Assembly (NCBI GenBank): GCA_027297825.1
Contig: JAPUHH010000075.1
Span: 1 to 5,949, forward strand
Direction: 5' to 3'
DNA from: Gammaproteobacteria bacterium
GTDB lineage: Bacteria > Pseudomonadota > Gammaproteobacteria > UBA4575
Length of the DNA: 5,949 bases
A model generated the notes under the pieces. The model had not been told where the DNA came from. It did no database searches and was given only the letters and a program-made list of their open reading frames with translations. This document shows positions 1 to 5,934 of the stretch, piece by piece. The number at the start of each line of letters is the position of its first letter. Within the stretch, counting starts at the first letter, position 1. A program made the position numbers and the translations under genes.

Positions 1-75
1 GTTGGCTACCAGGAGCCTGAAACGACAGACCCTGACGATACTCAAACTAATCAGTTACAACAAAAGAAAAATTAA
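1..75 (+). CDS. C-terminal tail of a gene truncated by the left edge
   Basis: The first frame is open from the window edge and ends at TAA (73-75), giving 24 residues that start VGYQEPETTD and end QLQQKKN. The segment is hydrophilic, rich in Asp, Glu, Gln, Thr and Lys, and looks like a disordered C-terminal tail. Nothing in it identifies a family. It would converge on the minus-strand gene that ends at 337. It is short enough to be a chance open stretch, so the call is tentative. The same frame stays open after the stop, which is described separately. Confidence 0.35.
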   Translation, partial: VGYQEPETTDPDDTQTNQLQQKKN

Positions 76-270
76 ATTCATCAGACGGTTGGAACGGTCG
101 CCAGCGGGCCGGCTGTTGGTGCTGACAAGTTAACCTTCCACCATTTTTCACTAATTGCACTAGGCTTTAGTAGCCGCCTCAGTTTCCCACTGATGGCTTA
201 TATTACACTACACGCACAAATTATTTTTGTTGTAGGTGTTACTTACGCTGCTGGTATTCTCGGCACTTAG
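76..270 (+). other. Open frame downstream of the first stop; possible gene relic, otherwise spacer
   Basis: After the TAA at 73-75 the same frame runs 64 codons without a stop to TAG (268-270). The predicted peptide contains VASGPAVGADKLTFHHF, and its last third is hydrophobic (IIFVVGVTYAAGILGT). There is no ATG, GTG or TTG in frame before ATG at 193, so it cannot be an independent gene of this length. It could be a relic continuing the upstream gene past a nonsense change, or chance. No terminator hairpin with a T-run was found between 76 and 336. An imperfect GC-rich palindrome lies at 102-115 but has no T-run. Confidence 0.2.
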
Positions 271-336
271 TGTAGCTGTGATTATAGCAACAAGCCAAAC
301 AATAAATTATCTAGCCTGCAATGATTAATTTTTACT

Positions 337-1596
337 TTATATATCTTTTAATAGAGTATCTTCTGCATTTTCTATTACTTTCCACCCTGCATTTTCAAAC
401 TGCACGCGCGCTTGCTCATCAAATTGACCGGTTATCCAAATTTCTTTTTTTGGTGAATTATTCAACTGAGATTCAAATTCGGTCAATCGATCAGCTAATC
501 GTTTTGTCCAAAATACATAATCAACAGGTGAAAGAATCACAATGGTTCCATCAGCTTTGTAAAGATGTAAAATTCCACGAATATTACGAATCTCTTTGAC
601 CTTATCAATATAAGTGTGATACGCCCCCATCATTTGGACCACTGCGCGATAATAACGTGCAACGGAAGCTTCTGATGCTCCGGTGGCAACCGTGATAAAT
701 TTATCACGTCCCTTCACTCTCTCCATGAATTCGAGTTCACCAACGAGTAATGTTTCCTCATAAGGGTCATACGTGTAGTTATCTAAAAACGACTCGGCTA
801 AGCCAGATGAAACACCCATTGCTTCCAGTTTTTTGCGGTTAATTTTGTCCAGTTTGCCCGGAGAGTTGTCTCGCACCAGTTCCTTCATGGCGTGTGTTGT
901 ACCCGTTACCCGAGCAATGGTAATTGCTGTAGAGTCAATGGCCGCCATTGCTGCGCGTGGAACGAGTCCACCCGCTACCGCGGCACGTGAAATCTTACCT
1001 AACGGTTCTCGTACTAAGTCGTTATCTGTATATGGGTTTATACCGAGTTCGTATGCAAACTGCCTTTTGGCTACGTCGTAGCCAAGAATAACCTTTGCAA
1101 CATTATCTTGATCGGGGTCATCACTGACAAAGGCACGACCAACATTACTGAAAAACTGGCCTAACCCTTTGGCGGCAGACTTGGTAGTTTCAACGGGTTC
1201 TGTTACCAATGCAGCTACCCCTTTTACCGGTGCCATCAATCCTTTGCCTAATGCTTCGCCGAAAATATCGCTTCTATCCATTTCCTCCATGACACTGATG
1301 GCATGAAATTCAGCAACTCTTATGTGGAGTTCTATCGTACCTTCTGCCTCGACTTCTCCGTATTCAGAAGTGATCGAGTAGATGTTAATTAGACCATCAT
1401 TTACTACGTCTTCTTCAATTTGATAATTGCTTCCCTTAATCACGCTCTCAGCAAGAATCTTGCTCACTTTCAAGATGAGTGGTGTACTTGTATACGTATC
1501 CGAACTCGTTGCATAACCACTGGTGAGAACCAACAAACATGCAAATGTGGTCACAATGAAATGTTTATGGATCAGTGAACTTATATTAATTAACAT
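337..1596 (-). CDS. Exported protein of unknown family, 419 residues
   Basis: I do not recognise the family. The start is set at ATG 1596 rather than the upstream in-frame TTG at 1611, because GGAG (1606-1609) sits nine bases before this ATG and overlaps the TTG. From this start, residues 1-29 form a typical Sec signal peptide: a short polar start with His and Lys, a hydrophobic core FIVTTFACLLVLTSG, and likely cleavage after GYA. There is no lipobox cysteine at the cleavage point. Residues about 35-105 alternate like beta strands. Residues about 110-160 are Gly/Ala-rich and weakly amphipathic (EALGKGLMAPVKGVAAL). A second Ala-rich stretch covers about 203-232. The C-terminal third is mixed alpha/beta and ends in a WITGQFDEQARVQFENAGW segment. 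No catalytic motif was seen. It is probably periplasmic and appears to be transcribed alone from the AT-rich region upstream. Confidence 0.85.
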   Translation of the reverse strand: MLINISSLIHKHFIVTTFACLLVLTSGYATSSDTYTSTPLILKVSKILAESVIKGSNYQIEEDVVNDGLINIYSITSEYGEVEAEGTIELHIRVAEFHAISVMEEMDRSDIFGEALGKGLMAPVKGVAALVTEPVETTKSAAKGLGQFFSNVGRAFVSDDPDQDNVAKVILGYDVAKRQFAYELGINPYTDNDLVREPLGKISRAAVAGGLVPRAAMAAIDSTAITIARVTGTTHAMKELVRDNSPGKLDKINRKKLEAMGVSSGLAESFLDNYTYDPYEETLLVGELEFMERVKGRDKFITVATGASEASVARYYRAVVQMMGAYHTYIDKVKEIRNIRGILHLYKADGTIVILSPVDYVFWTKRLADRLTEFESQLNNSPKKEIWITGQFDEQARVQFENAGWKVIENAEDTLLKDI

Positions 1597-1605
1597 GATA
1601 TTGGA

Positions 1606-1609
1606 CTCC
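1606..1609 (-). promoter_or_regulatory. Ribosome binding site that decides the start of the gene ending at 337
   Basis: On the minus strand GGAG lies nine bases before ATG 1596. The alternative start TTG (1611-1609) shares bases with this site and has no comparable Shine-Dalgarno sequence of its own, so the ATG is preferred. The choice also gives a shorter and more typical signal peptide. Confidence 0.65.
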
Positions 1610-1641
1610 AAAGAAGGAATGAAATATTTTCCGTAATGGAT

Positions 1642-1678
1642 AATATTTAGGATATATTAATTAATATTTCCTAATATT
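1642..1678. promoter_or_regulatory. Long imperfect palindrome in AT-rich intergenic region, possible operator
   Basis: The core is a perfect 14-base palindrome, ATATTAATTAATAT (1654-1667). After one mismatch (1653/1668) the pairing resumes as TTAGGA (1647-1652) against TCCTAA (1669-1674). After a one-base bulge it continues with AATA (1642-1645) against TATT (1675-1678). Nearby are a related inverted pair, TAATATTTCCTAAT (1662-1675) with ATTAGAAATATTA (1689-1701), and a direct repeat GTTAATTA at 1685 and 1702, 17 bases apart. The palindrome lies 46 to 82 bases upstream of ATG 1596 and also upstream of the divergent porin relic, so a regulator-binding site for either is plausible. AT-rich DNA produces such symmetry easily, and no clean -35/-10 pair could be assigned. 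Confidence 0.35.
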
Positions 1679-1790
1679 GTTAGTGTTAATTAGAAATATT
1701 AGTTAATTAAAATAAATATTGGCACTCTATTAATAATTATAGATACTGTTCTTCAAGTATATTCACATTTCCCAATTTATTCTATTTTTG

Positions 1791-2072
1791 ATGTTCTCGA
1801 ATTTCTTTACGGTTACTTTTGCAAAATCATCCGATGAGAAGACAAGAAATCCTTCACGAACATTTGGTGGTCCAGATGTAGTAAAGAATCAAATCGAGTC
1901 AGATGGTACAGAAGTTGATTCACTCTTTGATATTGAGTTTGCGAAACCTTATTTAGAATTTAAACAATAAATAAAAGAAAAATTCGGTCTCTCTTTTGAG
2001 TTTGATTATAGCTACGTTTACCGTCATGCAAACAAATACATCTATAGTATGAGGCTCAAGTCTACGTCATAG
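1791..2072 (+). pseudogene. Relic of an OprB-type carbohydrate porin, N-terminal part
   Basis: The frame opens after TAG (1740-1742), has an ATG at 1791, and codes 59 residues to TAA at 1968-1970. It then continues in the same frame for 33 more codons to TAG (2070-2072). The parts read as one protein: a VTFAKSSDEK junction that looks like the end of a signal peptide, FGGPDVVKNQIE, FAKPYLEFKQ, and after the stop IKEKFGLSFEFDYSYVY. This order (GPD..xxQIE, P-Y-x-x-F/W-K, G-x-x-F-x-x-DY-x-x-x-Y) is what I recall from the mature N-terminus of OprB-like porins. The TAA probably replaced CAA (Gln). No Shine-Dalgarno sequence precedes the ATG, the signal peptide is short and lacks its usual charged start, and the reading is not porin-like after about 2040. 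An intact porin would be several hundred residues. The family call is from memory. Confidence 0.55.
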
Positions 2073-2212
2073 GCCAGACCCATGTAAGCATGTGTCATGT
2101 TAAATGCTACTGCAGCAATGCAGAAGTTATTGCCGAGAATTTTGTTAGCGACTGACCCACTGATTACACATTAGTATGGTTAGCAATGATGACTCTAAAC
2201 TTGGAAGAATTG
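2073..2212. other. Spacer after the porin relic, no convincing feature
   Basis: This separates the broken porin frame from the end of the DUF2059 gene. I see no recognisable porin continuation, terminator hairpin or RNA gene. A minus-strand frame across 2042-2169 is open for about 40 codons but has no good start or ribosome binding site. The segment may be eroded porin sequence or the scar of a deletion. Confidence 0.3.
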
Positions 2213-2764
2213 TTATGGAGCGACTTGATCTGCAATTTCTTTTTGTGCGAGTGTAATGTTGTCTTCAATTTGCTTTTTCACAAAGTCAATCATAATTGAG
2301 TCGTACTTTTCTGCTGATCTCTGAGAGGCTTGCTGTGAAATCTTTTGTGCGGCCCCGATCGTCTTTTTACCAACTGGAGATCTATAAAATACGATTAATT
2401 CTTTCACTTCACTTTCAGTATAATTTTCTTTATACAATGGAAGATAAATATCTTGCGCGACTGTCTCATATGGCATAGATTCTTTCACATGCTCTTCATA
2501 GTTCTTTACCATTACAGTGAATCTTGCCTTTAATATTTCACCCGCTTGCTTTTTCTGATCTTCAGTGAATGATTTGGCATCTATACTTTGATCGGCCGCC
2601 TGAAAAAAACTAGACTGCATCTGATTGATGATAATGTTATTAAGGCCTATATAGTTATTTCTCACCCCTGTTAGTTCAAACAACTCTTTTAGATCATCGT
2701 CATAAGACTCTGCTAATGCTGTACAAGAAAAAAGAAGCAAGGTTGAAATAATCAGAATTTTCAT
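2213..2764 (-). CDS. DUF2059 family exported protein, 183 residues
   Basis: This small exported protein carries the DUF2059 signature. Residues 1-18 form a Sec signal peptide (MKILIISTLLLFSCTALA) with likely cleavage after ALA. LFSC at 11-14 is a poor lipobox because of Phe at -2, so a lipoprotein is possible but less likely. The mature part is helical and charged. The diagnostic stretch is residues about 107-135, with YLPLYKENYTESEVKELI followed by the conserved VFYRSPVGKK, where family members carry an F/Y-x-SP-x-G-K/Q motif. The length is normal for the family, whose function is unknown; periplasmic location is inferred. A weak AGGG lies about 11 bases before the ATG. The gene starts 38 bases after the methyltransferase stop on the same strand, with no terminator between them, so the two are probably co-transcribed. 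No terminator was seen downstream. Confidence 0.85.
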   Translation of the reverse strand: MKILIISTLLLFSCTALAESYDDDLKELFELTGVRNNYIGLNNIIINQMQSSFFQAADQSIDAKSFTEDQKKQAGEILKARFTVMVKNYEEHVKESMPYETVAQDIYLPLYKENYTESEVKELIVFYRSPVGKKTIGAAQKISQQASQRSAEKYDSIMIDFVKKQIEDNITLAQKEIADQVAP

Positions 2765-2802
2765 TTTTTTTATAGCCCTAGTTGGTTTTGTTTAAATTAA
2801 TA

Positions 2803-4239
2803 TTATTGTTTAGCCGTACTTTCATGTAGATCGATAGCTATTCGTCTTACAGCATGAATCGCTTCATCTACTTGCAAGCTATATTGTTTGGCAATTAATA
2901 ATCCGATTTGTTCAATACTTCTATTTCCGTCGATAGCCCCGATCACTTGCGCCTGAAGCAAGTGTTTGGACGACTCGATATTGTGCTCATGATAGCCAGG
3001 AATTGGCTGCGTGACATCATGTATCCATGCCGGCAAATAATCATACTTCGGTGGCGACGCTACATCCTTAACTTTTTTAACACAGAAGCTAAATAGTTCT
3101 TCTGTCCGTCCATGCGCACTAATGGGTGAATTTAAATACTGTATTGTTTTTCGATTCGAGGCGATGCTTTCAAAGCCATATTTTTCGAGTAACTCAAGCA
3201 CTTCTTCTTCACTGTAGCACCAAGCCGGATCTTTATGAAAAAAAACTAGTGACCCTGTATTAATCCATTGGCCACCTATTTTTAATAATTGATTAATACG
3301 TGGAATAAAATCACAAAGGTTTTGTGGAATGATATCAATCAGCCATGGGGTGAGTACCGTATTAAAACTCTGTGCTTTAAATGGTGCATTCAAGCCATCA
3401 GCAAACATATGTATTATATTTTCGTGTGTAGGGTTAGGTGCTTGGCAATTTTGTAACACGGCAAAAGAATCTTTATTGAGTGGGGCAATTGGGAATTCAT
3501 ATAACGAGAACTTCTTACCTTGAATAGCACTACTGCTTGCAAATAGTAGCAATGGGTTTATATCCAATAATATAGACATGTCCGGTACGTATTTACGATG
3601 CATATCGTAGGAAAGTCGACCTGCACCTGCACCTATCGTTAACATTCTTCCTAAATGCTGATGATCAAGCAGAGTGCTTTCAACAGCTTCTAGCAATTGT
3701 TCATTTTCGCTATTATCCCAACACCAATCTCGAAAAATATTATTGTAATAACTCGACAAGCCCTGAACTTTAGGTGTTTTAGAATAAAACGCACTCATGG
3801 CATCTACAGCAAACTCAAAACTCTTGCTTTCAAGTTTTAATGGAGATATTAATTCTAGAATTTGCGCTTTATTTTCTATTTTTGCCTGCAAAGTTCTATT
3901 GATGCGTTCATGGCCAGTTTTGCTTGTATGCTTATCCTTTAAAGCATCCGATAACCGTCGCTGCTCTAGGTGATTGAGATGTAGAAACCCATTTAAGCGT
4001 GCTTTCCACTCTATTAAAGATTGATCAGGATCCGCATATAACCAAGGAACACTGTCTTGGCCATTTTCAAATACTGGGAACTTTGTCTTGCACAACTCAC
4101 ATGTAAGACGGTATTTGGCAATGGAAAGCTTCGCAGCAGGTTTATTACAAGACGGACATACCAATGATTCCAACAATGCAGATAGGTTTGCATTTGCGTC
4201 AGTCTTTTCAACGGTTTGGGAAATTGGTAAAGCGCTCAA
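2803..4239 (-). CDS. N2227-like methyltransferase with zinc ribbon and PqqD-like domain
   Basis: A 478-residue cytoplasmic protein with three visible parts. Residues 27-68 form a Trm112-like zinc ribbon: CPSC (28-31) and CELC (47-50), then FPVFENG and VPWLY. Residues about 140-390 are a class I SAM-dependent methyltransferase. Motif I is MLTIGAGAGRLSYDMH (199-214), and D226 is a likely SAM ribose ligand. The segments PWLIDIIPQN (298-307), LLKIGGQWINTGSLVFFH (318-335) and YSEEEVLELLEKYGF match the order in carnosine N-methyltransferases (N2227 family). D302 aligns with the substrate-binding aspartate of their FID motif. Residues about 433-474 (GAIDGNRSIEQIG...AVRRIAIDL) resemble the PqqD winged helix, the fold of RiPP recognition elements. 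The substrate is unknown; a peptide or small imidazole compound is inference. The start is TTG at 4239; upstream the frame stops at 4270-4272 with no ATG or GTG, and the first internal ATG is near residue 148, inside the fold. Confidence 0.82.
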   Translation of the reverse strand: MSALPISQTVEKTDANANLSALLESLVCPSCNKPAAKLSIAKYRLTCELCKTKFPVFENGQDSVPWLYADPDQSLIEWKARLNGFLHLNHLEQRRLSDALKDKHTSKTGHERINRTLQAKIENKAQILELISPLKLESKSFEFAVDAMSAFYSKTPKVQGLSSYYNNIFRDWCWDNSENEQLLEAVESTLLDHQHLGRMLTIGAGAGRLSYDMHRKYVPDMSILLDINPLLLFASSSAIQGKKFSLYEFPIAPLNKDSFAVLQNCQAPNPTHENIIHMFADGLNAPFKAQSFNTVLTPWLIDIIPQNLCDFIPRINQLLKIGGQWINTGSLVFFHKDPAWCYSEEEVLELLEKYGFESIASNRKTIQYLNSPISAHGRTEELFSFCVKKVKDVASPPKYDYLPAWIHDVTQPIPGYHEHNIESSKHLLQAQVIGAIDGNRSIEQIGLLIAKQYSLQVDEAIHAVRRIAIDLHESTAKQ

Positions 4240-4251
4240 ATTTGTTTGAGT

Positions 4252-4317
4252 ATCATATACAAAATTAGGCTAAGTATTGTCCTGGCTAGTGCCAACGATG
4301 TCACGAATCTTATCGTG
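4252..4317 (-). promoter_or_regulatory. Candidate promoter region of the methyltransferase and DUF2059 pair
   Basis: The gene upstream ends in a terminator, so the methyltransferase needs its own promoter here. Candidates on the minus strand are TATGAT (4257-4252), one change from the -10 consensus, and TTGGCA (4295-4290) as a -35, but they are not correctly spaced for each other. The best -10 partner of TTGGCA is the weak TAGCCT (4272-4267). If TATGAT is the true -10, transcription would begin only a few bases before the TTG start, giving an almost leaderless message, which would fit the missing ribosome binding site. A short dyad, CACGA (4302-4306) and TCGTG (4313-4317), lies just upstream and could be an operator. 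Confidence 0.25.
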
Positions 4318-4334
4318 TTAAATCCGCCATTCAT

Positions 4335-4366
4335 AAAAAATACAGGATGATGTTTCAATCATCCTG
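4335..4366 (-). terminator. Intrinsic terminator of the Tat-exported DUF1501-like gene
   Basis: CAGGATGAT (4343-4351) and ATCATCCTG (4358-4366) form a perfect nine-base stem with a six-base loop. Read on the minus strand, the stem is followed after two bases by six T residues (4340-4335). It lies 32 bases after the stop codon of the gene at 4398-5921, the expected position. It separates that gene from the methyltransferase. On the plus strand no T-run follows the stem, so it should act in one direction only. Confidence 0.85.
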
Positions 4367-4397
4367 CTTCTAAAAGTTAAAGGTATATTATTGAAAC

Positions 4398-5921
4398 CTA
4401 TGCAATTTGATTAAAGGCAATATAAGGATCAAGTGCAGGGCCTGCACCCAAAGTTTGATTGCTCAACACATTGCCAAAGTTGCCTTGCTCTCCATGTAGC
4501 GCCATGAAGTTCAATACCACCATTTCTGCGAGTGTCGTGACACTATTTGCAAATGGACTGGAATTGGTGTCAATGGCACCATCATCTTTAAAGGCTCCCA
4601 TTTGTTGGGATGCATTCCCATTTCGCATTAGACCTGCAGATGCAATATTTGGGCTGTACACAAATATTACACTAGAGGCTCGTTGAGAATTATCTGAACG
4701 CCAGCGAAATTTTGTGGTTCCATTACCATCATCTTCAGGGTTATTCCTATCCGCTACAACGGCACCATCACTGAATACATAGAGCATCAGTGGTTTACCC
4801 AGTGCGGCAGCATATTCCAATGATGCGCCAATAACTTGGCCAACTTTAAAGTCTTTGCCATCCGTTTCTGGGCGTGGATCCTGATGATAATCGCGACCAC
4901 CAAATTCCATGGTGGCACATCCGCCAAAACCATTGACCACGACCTTCATGGTCGCAGCAGCTTTGCGGAAATCACCATCATTGCTAATTTCACCATTCGG
5001 GAAGATATTTGTCAGAATTGCATCGGCTTCTGGATCTAAGTCTGAGGCTAGAATCGGAGAATTAAACGTGGCGACACTCTTGTCATATCCACATTGAATG
5101 AGCTCTTCAGTTGCCTGAGCCTCATTGATCACACCAAGTTTTAACTGGTTAAGAATTGCAGTGGCTGCTGCTACACGACCGCTTGGGAATCCATCCGCTT
5201 CACCACCACTAAGGCCAATGGCCTCGTTGCGGTTGCTTACACGAGTTGGACTCAGTTCAGGAGAAATCATATATTCAGGTGCAGTAGATCTACCACCCGT
5301 ATCAGAATTTCGTGTCCCTGTTGAAACCACAAATTCTCCATTGGAACCTGCACGTGCAATGCCATAAATAGGATTATGCGGGTTGTTACTGGTGTCATTC
5401 TCCGAGCGTGCGGGAATTACAACACCATTTACATTTGCTCGAGTTCCTGCGCTAGTTTTATCCAACATACCTCTTAACATCGCGCTGTTAGGGTGCATCG
5501 CGATACCGAATTGGCGATCTACGCCTACATTTTGAGGGCTGATAGCTGAGGGTAAACCCAACGTTTCATAGGCGTCTATGGGTAAAAAGGCTTCTTGGCC
5601 TTGAGCACCACCCACCATCACATTGGAACCTGCAATATTAGCGCCGCCACCTTGATCGATAGCAATAAAAGGAATTTTACCTGCACCGATAAGACCATCA
5701 TCCACACCAATCTCACAAGCTGCCTTGGCTTCTCTAGAGAGAACTGTAGCTAAACTTGGTAGAAAAATTGTGCTAGTGCCAGCAATGAGCCCATGCCCCA
5801 AGAACTCTCTGCGGGTAACAGGTCGACCATGACCGCTACGTCGGCATGATTCTTCGATGCGCTGCTCCATTCGGCTATGTACCTCTTGCGCGCGTCGATG
5901 TTGCTCTCTGTATTTTGCCAT
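4398..5921 (-). CDS. Tat-exported DUF1501-like protein, 507 residues
   Basis: The start at ATG 5921 is supported by TGAGGT seven bases upstream. A twin-arginine signal is clear: TRREFLG (36-42), a weakly hydrophobic segment HGLIAGTSTIFLPSLATVL, and likely cleavage near AKA-A (65-68). The region before the twin arginines is unusually long (about 36 residues) and rich in Arg, Gln, Glu and His. The mature protein is therefore exported folded, possibly with a bound cofactor or metal. The fold appears related to DUF1501 (alkaline phosphatase/sulfatase-like) proteins: GGRDYHQDPRPE (341-352) sits where they carry a G-x-D-x-H motif, followed by a helix and PLMLYVFSDGAV (377-388), comparable to their T-x-V-x-x-SEFGR strand. 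The match is partial and the usual SEFGR is absent, so activity cannot be inferred. Such proteins often pair with a DUF1800 gene; none is in view. The gene has its own terminator. Some databases name relatives as secretion proteins, which I do not support. Confidence 0.75.
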   Translation of the reverse strand: MAKYREQHRRAQEVHSRMEQRIEESCRRSGHGRPVTRREFLGHGLIAGTSTIFLPSLATVLSREAKAACEIGVDDGLIGAGKIPFIAIDQGGGANIAGSNVMVGGAQGQEAFLPIDAYETLGLPSAISPQNVGVDRQFGIAMHPNSAMLRGMLDKTSAGTRANVNGVVIPARSENDTSNNPHNPIYGIARAGSNGEFVVSTGTRNSDTGGRSTAPEYMISPELSPTRVSNRNEAIGLSGGEADGFPSGRVAAATAILNQLKLGVINEAQATEELIQCGYDKSVATFNSPILASDLDPEADAILTNIFPNGEISNDGDFRKAAATMKVVVNGFGGCATMEFGGRDYHQDPRPETDGKDFKVGQVIGASLEYAAALGKPLMLYVFSDGAVVADRNNPEDDGNGTTKFRWRSDNSQRASSVIFVYSPNIASAGLMRNGNASQQMGAFKDDGAIDTNSSPFANSVTTLAEMVVLNFMALHGEQGNFGNVLSNQTLGAGPALDPYIAFNQIA

Positions 5922-5928
5922 TGTGGTT

Positions 5929-5934
5929 ACCTCA
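5929..5934 (-). promoter_or_regulatory. Ribosome binding site of the Tat-exported gene
   Basis: TGAGGT on the minus strand ends seven bases before ATG 5921, which is good spacing. It supports the full-length start with the long N-terminal extension rather than an internal ATG such as Met18, which would shorten the region before the twin arginines. Confidence 0.7.

Noticed and set aside
98..119. GC-rich imperfect palindrome around CAGCGGGCCGGCTG as a terminator or recombination site
   Set aside because: It has a central G-G mismatch and no T-run on either side, and no integron-type core sites or second copy is present.
833..1081. Plus-strand 82-codon frame opposite the exported orphan gene
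   Set aside because: It is antisense to a well-supported gene with signal peptide and ribosome binding site, and has no family signal or start context of its own.
1612..1750. AT-rich repeats as a replication origin or CRISPR-like array
   Set aside because: No DnaA-box series, no iterons of constant length and spacing, and no repeat-spacer structure. The repeats are palindromic and fit an operator or simple AT-rich promoter DNA better.
2042..2169. Minus-strand open frame of about 40 codons with protein-like composition (contains NMTHAYMGLAYDVD)
   Set aside because: It has no start codon near its beginning and no ribosome binding site, and it overlaps the porin relic on the other strand. The length is within chance.
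2118..2174. Plus-strand mini-ORF beginning MQKLLPRILL as a small peptide gene
   Set aside because: It has only 18 codons and no ribosome binding site. It does not resemble a RiPP precursor and is on the opposite strand to the methyltransferase.
4014..4211. Minus-strand 65-codon frame inside the methyltransferase N-terminus, starting with ATG
   Set aside because: It is a shadow of the methyltransferase zinc-ribbon coding region. The methyltransferase frame carries the CxxC motifs and the family signal.
4836..5367. Several plus-strand frames of 60-80 codons opposite the Tat-exported gene
   Set aside because: All are antisense to a 507-residue coding region with Tat signal, ribosome binding site and terminator, and none shows a recognisable domain.
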